A stretch of DNA of 64,000 bases from an uncultured Oscillospiraceae bacterium (GCA_947522735.1 CANNTZ010000002.1:30348-94347), one strand, 5' to 3'. Shown: positions 25,326 through 34,262, counted from the stretch's first letter. Numbers and translations: made by a program. The notes: generated from the sequence alone by a model not told the origin.

Positions 25326-26750
25326 TTACAGCGTAACTCCCGTCTTATAGATACAGAAGTCGCGCGCAAAATTGCTTTCCGTTTTTGTGACAGCTCTTCC
25401 GGAGGCGACGTCCAGCACCTGTCGGAGCAGCTCGTCGCAAAGTCCATCCATCGTGCCGCCGTCGAGCAGCCGCCCCGCGTCGAAATCGATCCAGCAAGGC
25501 TTTTTCTGCGCAAGCGCCGTGTTTGTGGATATCCGCAGCACCGGCGCCGGCGCTCCGAACGGCGTGCCGCGTCCCGTTGTGAAGAGCACGAGCTGCGCGC
25601 CGGAGATCACCTCGGCATTTGAGGAGACGAGATCGTTGCCCGGCGCGTCCAGCAGGTTGAGCCCGGCCACAGACACCTGCTCACCGTAGCCGAGCACCGA
25701 CTCTACCGGCGACGCGCCGCCCTTGAGGATGCAGCCGAGCGACTTTTCCTCAAGCGTCGTGATGCCACCCGCCCTGTTGCCCGGCGACGGATTCTCGTAG
25801 ACCTCGCAGCCGTTCGCGATAAAGCTCCGCTTGGTGCGGTTTATCATCGCCGTCAGCTCATCAAACAGCTCCCGCGTGCGGCAACGCGACATCAGCACCG
25901 TCTCCGCGCCGAACATCTCCGGCACCTCTGTCAGTATCACCGAGCCGCCCATAGCAATCAGCTTATCGGAGAGGCATCCGAGCAGCGGATTGGCGGTTAT
26001 CCCGGAAAACCCGTCCGAGCCGCCGCACTTCAACCCCAGCACAAGCTCGCTTGCTGGCGTCCGCACACGCCGCGCCCTCGATGCGCTCGCTATGAGCCGT
26101 TCGACCAGCGCGCAGGCGCTCTCGACCTCATCGCGCTCCTCCTGACAGAGCATGAACCTGACCCTGTCGCCGTCCCGGCCTCCAAGGCGCTCTTTTACCT
26201 TGTCGAGCTGCGTGTTTTCGCAGCCAAGCCCCATCACCAGCACGCCTCCCGCGTTTGGGTGGCGTATAAGCCCGACCAGCGCGTCAAGGGTGTGCTCCGC
26301 GTCGCCGCCAAGCTGCGAGCAGCCATAGGGGTGCGGAAAAGCGTAAACGCCGTCAATGTTCTCTGTCTTATAACCCGAAAATCGCCTTTCCACCGCCCTT
26401 GCCGCCGCGTTTACGCAGCCGACGGTCGGGATTATCCATATCTCGTTGCGTATCCCGGCACGGCCCTCACGGCGCGGATAGCCCATGAAAAATTGCGGCC
26501 GGATGCGCGGCAGCTCGCAAAAATCCGGCGCATATTCGTATTCGAGCAGTCCATGCAGGCCCGAGCGCAGATTGTGCGTGTGGATCCACTCGCCTGCCGA
26601 AATATCACATGCTGCGACGCCGATCGGGTGTCCGTACTTTATTACGGTTCCGCCCTCGCCTATATCCCGCGCCGCTATCTTGTGCCCCGCCCTTTCGCCG
26701 TCCAACATGACCTCGACGTTGTCTCCCGGCGCTATCCTCAGCGTTTTCAT
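25326..26750 (-). CDS. uxaA: Altronate dehydratase, UxaA family
   Basis: Converts D-altronate to 2-keto-3-deoxygluconate. 474 residues: an N-terminal SAF domain (about 1-75, with KYGHPIGVAACDISAGEW and HTHNLRSG) and the large metal-dependent dehydratase region with GIRNEIWIIPTVGC, FPHPYGCSQLG, GLGCENTQLD, LKCGGSDGFSGITANP, TEVPEMFGAE and FTTGRGTPFG. The start overlaps the uxaB stop (ATGA). Together with UxaB this covers tagaturonate to KDG in galacturonate breakdown; KdgK, KdgA and uronate isomerase are not in the window. Confidence 0.93.
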   Translation of the reverse strand: MKTLRIAPGDNVEVMLDGERAGHKIAARDIGEGGTVIKYGHPIGVAACDISAGEWIHTHNLRSGLHGLLEYEYAPDFCELPRIRPQFFMGYPRREGRAGIRNEIWIIPTVGCVNAAARAVERRFSGYKTENIDGVYAFPHPYGCSQLGGDAEHTLDALVGLIRHPNAGGVLVMGLGCENTQLDKVKERLGGRDGDRVRFMLCQEERDEVESACALVERLIASASRARRVRTPASELVLGLKCGGSDGFSGITANPLLGCLSDKLIAMGGSVILTEVPEMFGAETVLMSRCRTRELFDELTAMINRTKRSFIANGCEVYENPSPGNRAGGITTLEEKSLGCILKGGASPVESVLGYGEQVSVAGLNLLDAPGNDLVSSNAEVISGAQLVLFTTGRGTPFGAPAPVLRISTNTALAQKKPCWIDFDAGRLLDGGTMDGLCDELLRQVLDVASGRAVTKTESNFARDFCIYKTGVTL

Positions 26751-28189
26751 CTCGCGATCACCCTCTCTATCGCCGAGCGCGCGCCGTTTTTGCGTATCAC
26801 CTTGAGCCAGCCTGCGGCTTTTTCGTTGAAGCCTGCAAGCTCTCCGAGATCCGTTCCCCAGAACTCGCGCTCTGCGGCAAGCCTTGCGATGAGCGTGCCT
26901 GAAGGCAAATCGCCGTTTTTGCGGAAGAAATCAAGCGCCTTGGCGCTGTCGCGCACCGTATACGGCTCCCCTGAGCGCTCGCCGACCGTATAAAACGCCG
27001 CGAGCGCTGCAAAGGAGAAGGTCAGCAGCTCCGGCAGCCGCCCCGCGCTCACATTGTCGAGCAGCGAGGGCAGCACCCGCGCACGCCACTTAGGGACGGA
27101 ATTTACCGAGATTGACAGCAGCATATGACGCAAAAACGGATTTTCAAACCGTTCCAGCACAGAGCGCGCGAACGTCTCCGCCTCCTCGCGCGGCAGCGGC
27201 ACAAAGGGAACAATCTCGTCAAAGACGGCTCTTTCAATGAAGCGGCGCAGGGTATGGTCGCTCATGCACTCGCCGACGGTGTCAAGCCCGGCAAGATACG
27301 CCGCAAGCGCCATCGAGGTGTGCGCGCCGTTGAGCACGCGCAACTTGCGCTCGCGATATGGCCGCGCGTCGCCTGTGAAAACGACCGGCAGTCCCGCCCT
27401 GTCGAGCGGCAGCCTTTCCCGCACCTCCTCCACGCGCTCCGACGCGATGACCCAAAGTCCGAACGGCTCCGCCACATCCAGCAGCGCGTCGTTATATCCG
27501 AGCCGCCCAAAAATCTCCTCTGCCTCGTCCCGCGGATAACCGGTCACAATACGATCCACCAGCGTGTCGCAGAAGATGTTTTCCTCCTCAACCCAGCGCA
27601 CAAACTCACTGCCAAGCCGCCAGCGCTCCGCCAGCCTCAGTACGCACTCGCGCAGCCGCGCGCCGTTGTCGGGGATGAGCTCCGTCGGAATAATTATCAG
27701 ACCCTTGCCGTGCGCCTGCCAGCGCAGATAAAGCAGCTTTGCAAGCTTTCCCGGAAAGCTTTCCGGCGGCGTCAGCTCAAGGCGGTCGTCCTCGTCGTAG
27801 AGGATGCCCGCCTCGGTGGTGTTAGAGATTATGAATTGCAGCGTATCCAGCCTCGCGACGTCGCACAGCTCGTCATAATCGCCGTAGGCGTGCAGAGCGC
27901 GGGAGACGCTTTTCACAACGCGGCTCACATTCACCGTTTCGCCGCCGCAAACGCCCCGGAGCAGCAGCGTATACAGGCCGCTCTGCGCACGAAATGCGTC
28001 CACCGTTCCGTGTGCGCGCGGCTTCACCACCGCTATGCTGCCGTCAAAGACGCCTTTTGCGTTAGCCGCGTCGATCATCTCGTCCGCGAACGCACGCAAA
28101 AACGCGCCCTCGCCAAATTGCAGCACCCGGATCGGCCGCGTCTCCGGTGCATATATATCGGCTATGTTTTTTTGTCTATCCTTAACCAT
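26747..28189 (-). CDS. uxaB: Tagaturonate reductase (altronate oxidoreductase)
   Basis: NADH-dependent reduction of D-tagaturonate to D-altronate, polyol-specific long-chain dehydrogenase family. 480 residues. LQFGEGAFLRAFADEM is the Rossmann entry, ISNTTEAGI follows, IIPTELIPDNG, DRIVTGYPRD and VLNGAHTSMALAAYLAGL carry the conserved lysine/asparagine/histidine area (here asparagine-glycine-alanine-histidine). Fructuronate reductase UxuB is similar in fold, but the partner UxaA supports the altronate branch. A strong promoter with an operator lies upstream. Confidence 0.9.
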   Translation of the reverse strand: MVKDRQKNIADIYAPETRPIRVLQFGEGAFLRAFADEMIDAANAKGVFDGSIAVVKPRAHGTVDAFRAQSGLYTLLLRGVCGGETVNVSRVVKSVSRALHAYGDYDELCDVARLDTLQFIISNTTEAGILYDEDDRLELTPPESFPGKLAKLLYLRWQAHGKGLIIIPTELIPDNGARLRECVLRLAERWRLGSEFVRWVEEENIFCDTLVDRIVTGYPRDEAEEIFGRLGYNDALLDVAEPFGLWVIASERVEEVRERLPLDRAGLPVVFTGDARPYRERKLRVLNGAHTSMALAAYLAGLDTVGECMSDHTLRRFIERAVFDEIVPFVPLPREEAETFARSVLERFENPFLRHMLLSISVNSVPKWRARVLPSLLDNVSAGRLPELLTFSFAALAAFYTVGERSGEPYTVRDSAKALDFFRKNGDLPSGTLIARLAAEREFWGTDLGELAGFNEKAAGWLKVIRKNGARSAIERVIAR

Positions 28190-28231
28190 ATGCTTCTCCA
28201 GTGCATGTTATTTTAGGTTGTATTCAATTGT

Positions 28232-28245
28232 TGTAAGCGCTTACA
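28232..28245. promoter_or_regulatory. Perfect palindromic operator (LacI/CcpA cre-like)
   Basis: TGTAAGCGCTTACA is a 14-base perfect palindrome that fits the catabolite-responsive element and LacI-family operator pattern with a central CG. It begins a few bases after the -10 box of the uxaB promoter, over the expected transcription start, the ideal place for repression. Confidence 0.75.
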
Positions 28246-28248
28246 CTC

Positions 28249-28277
28249 AGTATAAGCTATTGCCGCACGCTTGTCAA
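28249..28277 (-). promoter_or_regulatory. Strong sigma-A promoter for the uxaB-uxaA operon
   Basis: TTGACA and TATACT with a 17-base spacer on the minus strand, 60 bases before the uxaB start and immediately followed by the palindromic operator. Confidence 0.8.
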
Positions 28278-28304
28278 TACCCTTTGACGCAAAAATTTCC
28301 GCGG

Positions 28305-28333
28305 TTTACTTTTTCGTCCGCGCGTGCTATACT
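28305..28333 (+). promoter_or_regulatory. Sigma-A type promoter for the phosphotransferase gene
   Basis: TTTACT and TATACT with a 17-base spacer on the plus strand, 38 bases before the ATG at 28372 and divergent from the uxaB promoter. Confidence 0.65.
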
Positions 28334-28371
28334 GAACACAGCCGATATGCTTACAGGAGCAAAGCAATACG

Positions 28372-29268
28372 ATGATAAAATTTGTTACAATAACGCCGGT
28401 CGATAAGGGGTGGTCCGGCGATAAAAAATTCCATGCCGTGGCGGAGGACGGCAGGGAGTATCTGCTGCGCGTGATGCCGCCGGAAAAGAGCGCGAGGCAG
28501 CGCGATATCCTCAAGCTGACGCGGCGGCTCCGCGACATGGGCGTGCCCTTATGCCGTCCGGTCGCGCTCGAGGAGTGCAGCGACGGTGCATATCTGCTGC
28601 AAGACTGGATCGACGGGCGCGACGCGCTCAAGGTAATCCCACAGCTTTCACCTGACGAGCAGTATGCCTACGGGCTTAACGCCGGACGCATTCTCACCGT
28701 GATACACTCCGTTCCGCCTCCGGAAGACGCCCCTGACTGGGAGACGCGCTTTGGCCGCAAGCTCGACCGAAAGCTCAGGCTATACAGCGAATGCCCTCTC
28801 AAATATGAACGCGGCGGGCTCTTTGTCGAATTCATCGCCGAAAACCGTCGCCTGCTGCGCGGACGCCCTCAATGTCTCCAGCACGGCGATTATCACATCG
28901 GCAATATGATGCTCGACCGCGCCGTACGGCTCGTCGTCATTGACTTCGACCGCATCGACTACGGGGATCCGTGGGAGGAATTCAACCGCATCGTCTGGTG
29001 CGCGCAGGCGTCTCGGGATTTTGCATTCGGGATGATGGACGGCTACTTTGACGGCTGTGTGCCGGACATTTTCTGGCGGCTGACGGCGCTCTATATCAGC
29101 TCCAACACCCTCTCGTCGCTCCCGTGGGCGATACCGTTCGGACAAAAGGAGCTTGACGTGATGACGGCGCAGGCGCGCGAGGTGCTGGAATGGTACGGCG
29201 ACATGAGCCGCACGACGCCGTCATGGTATCAAAAACGCGAGGTGAAGCAGAATGACCGACCTTCTTGA
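28372..29268 (+). CDS. Aminoglycoside-phosphotransferase-family kinase
   Basis: 298-residue kinase-fold protein. The Brenner motif LQHGDYHIGNMMLD supplies the catalytic aspartate and asparagine, and VIDFDRIDYGDPWEEF the metal-binding aspartate. The N-lobe has EYLLRVMP with the ATP lysine position taken by arginine. Such proteins phosphorylate small molecules; a similar type occurs widely in Clostridia without resistance function. Its stop lies inside birA (17-base overlap), so the two are co-translated. Confidence 0.82.
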   Translation: MIKFVTITPVDKGWSGDKKFHAVAEDGREYLLRVMPPEKSARQRDILKLTRRLRDMGVPLCRPVALEECSDGAYLLQDWIDGRDALKVIPQLSPDEQYAYGLNAGRILTVIHSVPPPEDAPDWETRFGRKLDRKLRLYSECPLKYERGGLFVEFIAENRRLLRGRPQCLQHGDYHIGNMMLDRAVRLVVIDFDRIDYGDPWEEFNRIVWCAQASRDFAFGMMDGYFDGCVPDIFWRLTALYISSNTLSSLPWAIPFGQKELDVMTAQAREVLEWYGDMSRTTPSWYQKREVKQNDRPS

Positions 29269-30019
29269 CGCGACTGCAATACGCGCGGCGCTTCCGCAAA
29301 CGCTGCGTGGCTGCGATATTCGCGTTTTCCAGACGCTCGATTCCACCAACAGCTACGCCCTGCGGCTGCTCGCCGAGGGCGCTGAGAGCGGAACTGCTAT
29401 TCTTGCCGAAGCACAGACCGCAGGCCGCGGGCGGCTTGGGCGCAGCTTCTATTCTCCCGCCGGAAGCGGGCTTTATATGAGCATTGTTCTGCGCCCGCGT
29501 CTTGAGGATGCCGGGGACGTCCAGCTTGTGACCGTGGCTGCGGCCGTGGCCGTCTGCCATGCGCTTGACGCGCTGAGGCCGGACGCGAGACCGCAGATAA
29601 AATGGGTCAACGACATCTTCATCGGAGGCAAAAAGGCGTGCGGCATCCTCGCCGAGGCTGTCGCTGCGGGGAGCGGCATAGACGGCGTGGTCGCCGGTAT
29701 AGGCGTCAACTGCACCACCGGCGCCTTTCCGCCGGAGCTGCGCGATATCGCCTGCACCGTCGGCGACGTCTCCCGCAACATGCTTGCCGCCAGGATAATC
29801 GCCGAACTGTCTGCTTTCGCCGAAAACCTCCGCGCTCCGGAGCTTATCGGCGAATATCGCCGCCGGTCATACACCCTTGGGCGGCGCATCGTCTTTGAAC
29901 GCGACGGCACGTCCGTATATGCCATAGCCGAGGGCATCAACGACAACGGCAACCTCATGGTTCGCGAGCCGGACGGCGTACTCACCGTGCTGCGCTCCGG
30001 CGAGGCAAGCCTGATTTAG
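29252..30019 (+). CDS. birA: Biotin-[acetyl-CoA-carboxylase] ligase
   Basis: Makes biotinyl-AMP and attaches biotin to carrier proteins. The 255-residue form lacks the N-terminal DNA-binding domain, so it is a ligase only. Motifs: QTLDSTNSYALRL, AEAQTAGRGRLGRSFYSP (biotinyl-AMP loop), KWVNDIFIGGKKACGILAE and GIGVNC; a small SH3-like C-terminal domain follows. GAGG stands before the ATG, within the preceding kinase gene. Confidence 0.93.
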   Translation: MTDLLDATAIRAALPQTLRGCDIRVFQTLDSTNSYALRLLAEGAESGTAILAEAQTAGRGRLGRSFYSPAGSGLYMSIVLRPRLEDAGDVQLVTVAAAVAVCHALDALRPDARPQIKWVNDIFIGGKKACGILAEAVAAGSGIDGVVAGIGVNCTTGAFPPELRDIACTVGDVSRNMLAARIIAELSAFAENLRAPELIGEYRRRSYTLGRRIVFERDGTSVYAIAEGINDNGNLMVREPDGVLTVLRSGEASLI

Positions 30020-30034
30020 CCGCGCAAAACAAGC

Positions 30035-30071
30035 AAAGGGCCCTGTCCACGTGCGGACAAGGCCCCTTATT
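30035..30071. terminator. Terminator between birA and the convergent acetyltransferase
   Basis: AAAGGGCCCTGTCC / GGACAAGGCCCCTT stem-loop, with one mismatch, followed by a short T-rich stretch. Confidence 0.7.
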
Positions 30072-30094
30072 ATTCCATTCAAAAGAATTGCGCT

Positions 30095-30652
30095 TCATTC
30101 CCGCCAGTCAAGTATCTCGTACAAGCGCTTCCAGCGGTCCGGCTGGTTTGCGTCCACGATAAGCGGCTTGAAGCCAAGTCGCAGATAAGACTTGACGGCA
30201 GGCAGGCGAAAATCGTCGGTTTTGAGCCGCGCAAAGCGCCGCCCCTCCCCCTTTAGCTTACGCATTGCCGCCTTAACCACCGTTACGCCGAGCTTTTTTC
30301 CGGAATATCCCGGCAGCGCGCCGACCATATGTATAACCCCGTAATCCTCGCCGTAATCGGGAATGAACCACGCCGCCGCCGTCGCGACGGGCTCATCGCC
30401 GCAGCAGACGAATATTATCCGCTCCGGGCGGTATTGCGGGTCGGTGAGCATAAGCTTATCAAAGGAAATATCCGGATTGTTGAAGCTTTCGCCGATAATA
30501 CGGTCCCACGCGGCGACATCCTCGGCGCAGTCGCGAAATTCGCGCAGCGAATAGCCCTCCGGGAGCGTCTCCCGCCCGTTTTCGTCGATATCCTCAAGGC
30601 TCGCCAGCATCTCAAGCTGCGGCGCGAGGCCCTGCAAGGCTTCCATGTCCAT
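30095..30652 (-). CDS. GNAT-family N-acetyltransferase
   Basis: 185 residues. The acetyl-CoA loop region is HMVGALPGYSGKKLGVTVV, with the C-terminal strand-helix RLPAVKSYLRLGFKPL typical of GNAT enzymes. The acceptor is unknown. GGAGG lies eight bases before the ATG. It is a single-gene unit read from a consensus promoter and ends towards the birA terminator. Confidence 0.8.
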   Translation of the reverse strand: MDMEALQGLAPQLEMLASLEDIDENGRETLPEGYSLREFRDCAEDVAAWDRIIGESFNNPDISFDKLMLTDPQYRPERIIFVCCGDEPVATAAAWFIPDYGEDYGVIHMVGALPGYSGKKLGVTVVKAAMRKLKGEGRRFARLKTDDFRLPAVKSYLRLGFKPLIVDANQPDRWKRLYEILDWRE

Positions 30653-30687
30653 TTATCCGACCTCCAATAATGATTATATCACTCACT

Positions 30688-30716
30688 ATTATATATAATA
30701 TTGAGCGAATTGTCAA
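30688..30716 (-). promoter_or_regulatory. Consensus sigma-A promoter for the acetyltransferase gene
   Basis: Perfect TTGACA and perfect TATAAT with a 17-base spacer on the minus strand, 35 bases before the ATG. The spacer and surroundings are very AT-rich. Confidence 0.8.
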
Positions 30717-30786
30717 GATAATATGACAGTTTCATTCACAGTGTCAGCCCTGTCCGCAGCCTTGCCCTGCTTGATGTGAACGGCTG

Positions 30787-31917
30787 TTATACAAGCCTTT
30801 TGCCGCCGATAAAGACGCTCCGAACGGCGAGAGCTCTGTCGAGAACGACGATATCCGCGTCGTAACCCGGAAGGATGCTGCCTGCGCAGCCGTCTAAGCC
30901 GAGCGTTTTTGCGGGATTTGCGGTCGCGGCTCTGACGGCCTGCTCAAGCGGTACGCCGAAGGAGACGACGCTGCGCAGATCGTCCATGACCGACGCGGCG
31001 GAGCCGGCTATAGTGCCGTCCTTGAGCGTCGCGCGGCCCGCTCTGACGGTTACCGGCAGGTCGCCGAGGATGTATTCTCCGTCGGAAAGCCCGCAGGCGC
31101 GGATGGAATCGCTTATCATAATGACGCGCTCCGCCATCAGCTTGAATACGGTGCGGATGACCGACGGGTGGACGTGAACGCCGTCGCAGATGAGCTCTGC
31201 GTTGAGATTGCTGTCGAAAACCGCGCCGGGCACGCCGGGCTCGCGGTGCAGAAACGGCGTCATGGCATTGAAGAAGTGCGTGACCTGCCGCGCGCCCGCC
31301 TCACGCGCCAGAAGCGCTGTCTCGTAGCTACAGGCGGTGTGCGCAATGGAGACGACGAAGCGTCCGCCAAGCTCGCGGATGAAATCAATCGCGCCCTCAA
31401 GCTCCGGCGCAACGTTGACGATGCGCAGCAGTCCTTCGGACTCCCCGTTCAGCCGCTCGACCAGCTTTGCGTCCGGCAGACGCAGGTATTCCTCGAGATG
31501 TGCGCCCTTTTTCGCGTGGCTCAGGAACATGCTCTCAAGGTTGATGCCGCGCACCCGCGCGCCTGCGAGCTCCCGCTTCTGCTCTCTGCTGAAGGCGCTG
31601 ACAGCTCTCATCGCCGCCTCGACGTCCTCAACCTTGAGAGTAGTGACGGTTGCGGCGACAGAGGTTACGCCGTTTTTGCCGTAATATTCCGACATGGTGC
31701 GCATCGACTCAACCCTGCCGTCTCCCCAGTCGCCGCCAAGGCAGCCGTGGGTGTGCTGGTCGATGAGGCCGGGAATAACATACATGCCCTGTGCGTCGAG
31801 CGTGCCGCTTCCGCCGCCAAAATCTCCAATATCTGCGATAACGCCGTTTTCAATGCGCACGTCGTGCTTTTCAAATTTGAACTCCGGGGTGAACACGTTT
31901 CCGTTTTTGATTATCAT
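30787..31917 (-). CDS. nagA: N-acetylglucosamine-6-phosphate deacetylase
   Basis: Metal-dependent amidohydrolase giving glucosamine-6-phosphate and acetate. 376 residues. PGLIDQHTHGCLGGDWGDG is the first metal motif, SIAHTACSYETA and THFFNAMTP carry metal and substrate histidines, GVHVHP follows, and MISDSIRACGL holds the catalytic aspartate. AAGGA precedes the ATG. It is last in an mtlD-pfkB-nagA unit; no nagB lies nearby. Confidence 0.9.
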   Translation of the reverse strand: MIIKNGNVFTPEFKFEKHDVRIENGVIADIGDFGGGSGTLDAQGMYVIPGLIDQHTHGCLGGDWGDGRVESMRTMSEYYGKNGVTSVAATVTTLKVEDVEAAMRAVSAFSREQKRELAGARVRGINLESMFLSHAKKGAHLEEYLRLPDAKLVERLNGESEGLLRIVNVAPELEGAIDFIRELGGRFVVSIAHTACSYETALLAREAGARQVTHFFNAMTPFLHREPGVPGAVFDSNLNAELICDGVHVHPSVIRTVFKLMAERVIMISDSIRACGLSDGEYILGDLPVTVRAGRATLKDGTIAGSAASVMDDLRSVVSFGVPLEQAVRAATANPAKTLGLDGCAGSILPGYDADIVVLDRALAVRSVFIGGKRLV

Positions 31918-31947
31918 AATATATCGCTTCCTTGTTAAAACGGCAGA

Positions 31948-31980
31948 CTCCCGCCTTGCTTTTGGCGGGAGCCTTTTTTT
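31948..31980. terminator. Hairpin with T-run between the pfkB-type kinase gene and nagA
   Basis: CTCCCGCC / GGCGGGAG stem followed by a T-run on the plus strand. Both flanking genes are on the minus strand, where only a poor T-stretch (TCTGCCGTTTT) follows, so the ideal polarity is opposite to the genes. Confidence 0.6.
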
Positions 31981-31983
31981 TAA

Positions 31984-33012
31984 TTACTTTGTGAGCTTGG
32001 AGAGATCCTGTAAGCCGTACTTCTCCTCCATCTTCATCGCCTCCGCGAGCGGACGCAGGCCGTCGATGGAGTTCTTCTCGGTGAGGTTGCAGATGGCGGC
32101 GCAGCCGGCGACGCGCAGCGCATACGGGATATCGAAGCCTTTATAGATGGAATAGAGCATACCGGCGCAGAACGCGTCTCCGGCGCCGACGGTGCCCTTG
32201 ATGTCGCAGCGCGGGATATCGACCGAGCCGATGGCGTAGAACTCTCCGTTCTTGTCCATGCACCATCCGCCCTCCGGTGCATGGATGACGACCAGCTCGC
32301 CTACGCCCTTCTCGAAAAATACGCGGCAGATGCGCTTGAGGTTCTCGGTTATGATCTTCTTGTCGTCGTCGCGAACCTTTATTCCGGCTACGAGCGATGC
32401 CTCGACCTCGTTGATGATGGCGTAATCGCAATATTTCAGGCAGGGTGTGACAAGGCGCGTGAAGCGGTCGGAGGCCTCGCTGACGACGTCCATCGAGGTC
32501 TTGATGCCGCGCTGCTTCGCATATGCGAGGGCGCGCGCCATGACGGTGCCGTATTCCTCGTCCGGAGCGTCGAATTTGTCCAGCAGCAGCGCATAGCCGA
32601 TGTGGAGCATATCGACGTCGAGGTTGTCGAAATCGATATCGGTGATATCAAACAGCGCGTTCGCTCCCCTGTTGTGGAAGAAGGTACGGGTGCCCGCGTC
32701 CATTGCGGACATGACGTCGGTAAAGGAGGTCGCGGCGGCGTCGGTGCGCTTGGTCATGCTCATATCGACGCCAAGGCCGCTGAGCTTCTCGGTCAGCCAG
32801 TCGGCATGCTCGTCGTTGCCCATGAGACCGATGCACTTGAGCGGAACGGTGTTGTCAAGGAGCGCTATGTCGGCGATGGTGTTCGCGGCGCATCCGCCGG
32901 GGCCCGGCTGGATATCGCGAATGTTGGTCAGCATTCCCACCTCGGGGAAGGTGTCGATCATTTTCACGGTGTCAACTATCAGGTTGCCCGCAATGGCGAT
33001 GCCCTTGTTCAT
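31984..33012 (-). CDS. PfkB-family carbohydrate kinase
   Basis: 342-residue ribokinase-like sugar or nucleoside kinase. PGPGGCAANTIADIALL is the substrate region near the N-terminus, and GTVGAGDAFCAGML contains the catalytic aspartate and anion hole of the PfkB family. TTGGAGG precedes the ATG. It follows mtlD after 33 bases and precedes nagA. The substrate cannot be told from sequence; a hexose, hexosamine or ketose entering the same pathway is likely. Confidence 0.85.
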   Translation of the reverse strand: MNKGIAIAGNLIVDTVKMIDTFPEVGMLTNIRDIQPGPGGCAANTIADIALLDNTVPLKCIGLMGNDEHADWLTEKLSGLGVDMSMTKRTDAAATSFTDVMSAMDAGTRTFFHNRGANALFDITDIDFDNLDVDMLHIGYALLLDKFDAPDEEYGTVMARALAYAKQRGIKTSMDVVSEASDRFTRLVTPCLKYCDYAIINEVEASLVAGIKVRDDDKKIITENLKRICRVFFEKGVGELVVIHAPEGGWCMDKNGEFYAIGSVDIPRCDIKGTVGAGDAFCAGMLYSIYKGFDIPYALRVAGCAAICNLTEKNSIDGLRPLAEAMKMEEKYGLQDLSKLTK

Positions 33013-33045
33013 GGTAGTACCTCCAATAATTTTATATTCTGCAAA

Positions 33046-34191
33046 TTATTTGTTGTAATATTCGACGACTTTGTCGATATCCTTGGCGTCAAGATCGGTG
33101 TAACCGGCGAGGAACTCGCGGACGCCCTTTTCGGCAAGCTGCTTCTGAAGCTCCGGAGCGGTCTTATCCGTAGCAACATCGAACTTGAGCGCGGCCGCAA
33201 CCGCCCTTAGAATACCGTCGCAGTTCTCGTTCTCGCTGTGGCAGCGCTGGATTGCGCCCATGAAGCGATCCTTGGGCTTGAGCTTGCGCATCGGATCCTG
33301 TCCCACTCTCGCAACGGTGTCGCCGAGCGCGCGGTTGGTGAAGCGGTGCAGCAGATCGTGGACGTGCGCCTCAAGCGTCTTGAGCTCCACGCCGTAATGC
33401 TTGGAGAGGGCACGCGCGGAGGTGAGCATCGCCTCGCTCGCGAGCTTGTATATCTCCGGGTCGGCAATGGCCTCGCAGATGAGCTTGTAGCCCTTGAGAT
33501 AGCCGAAATAGGCACAGACGGCGTGGCCCATGTTGTGGATGTAAAGCTTGCGCTCCTCATAAAACGCAAACGGAGAAAACGGGATCATGTATTTGACATA
33601 GGGGATCTCGCCGCGAAAGCCGTCCCTGTTGACGGGCAGCTCGCAGAACGGCTCAACCGCAATGCGGGTGACGTCTCCGGCCTGCATTTCCGGCGACATG
33701 CTCGGAACCATGCGCCCGATGACTGCCTCGACAAGGCCGGTGTCCTCGAGAAGCTGCTTCTCCTCCGGGGCAAAGCATGGCTCAAGCAGCCCGCGCAGAT
33801 AGGCGGCGGCGTCCATCAGGTTCTCGCAGATGATGATGTTGAGCGGCGGCCGTCCGGCGGCGGCGCGGCGGCGTATGCCCTCGGCGATATTGGCGGCGAC
33901 GAAGCGCAGCACGTTCGCACCCAGCGAGGTGCACATGAACTCGCAGTTCACAATCTCGTCCGCAACATTGTCCGGCACGCGGCCGTCAACCCCGCGGACG
34001 TTGTCGATCGTCACCTCCTTGACGCCGTTCTCATCGACGACGAGCTGGGTATAGGCCCGGCGGGCGTTGAGAGCATCCACGACCTCCATATTGACGTCGA
34101 TAAAAGCGACCTCGTAGCCGGAATCGTGCAGAACCTGTCCGATAAATCCGCGACCGATATTCCCGGCGCCGTACATAACGGCAGTTTTCAT
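33046..34191 (-). CDS. mtlD: Mannitol-1-phosphate 5-dehydrogenase
   Basis: NAD-dependent conversion of mannitol-1-phosphate and fructose-6-phosphate. 381 residues starting at ATG 34191 (MKTAVMYGAGNIGRGFIG), with AGAAGG nine bases upstream. ICENLMDAA, KLYIHNMGHA and HRFTNRALGDTVARVGQDP are conserved in MtlD; the lysine and histidine of the polyol dehydrogenase active site fall within them. There is no mannitol PTS gene beside it, so the polyol phosphate may come from elsewhere or the enzyme may run towards mannitol-1-phosphate. The promoter is at 34263-34291. Confidence 0.88.
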   Translation of the reverse strand: MKTAVMYGAGNIGRGFIGQVLHDSGYEVAFIDVNMEVVDALNARRAYTQLVVDENGVKEVTIDNVRGVDGRVPDNVADEIVNCEFMCTSLGANVLRFVAANIAEGIRRRAAAGRPPLNIIICENLMDAAAYLRGLLEPCFAPEEKQLLEDTGLVEAVIGRMVPSMSPEMQAGDVTRIAVEPFCELPVNRDGFRGEIPYVKYMIPFSPFAFYEERKLYIHNMGHAVCAYFGYLKGYKLICEAIADPEIYKLASEAMLTSARALSKHYGVELKTLEAHVHDLLHRFTNRALGDTVARVGQDPMRKLKPKDRFMGAIQRCHSENENCDGILRAVAAALKFDVATDKTAPELQKQLAEKGVREFLAGYTDLDAKDIDKVVEYYNK

Positions 34192-34262
34192 CAAAATCAG
34201 CCTTCTTTTCCTGTTGTATTTGTTTTTTGCCCAAAGCAATTAGTAAAAACAATCTACCTATT

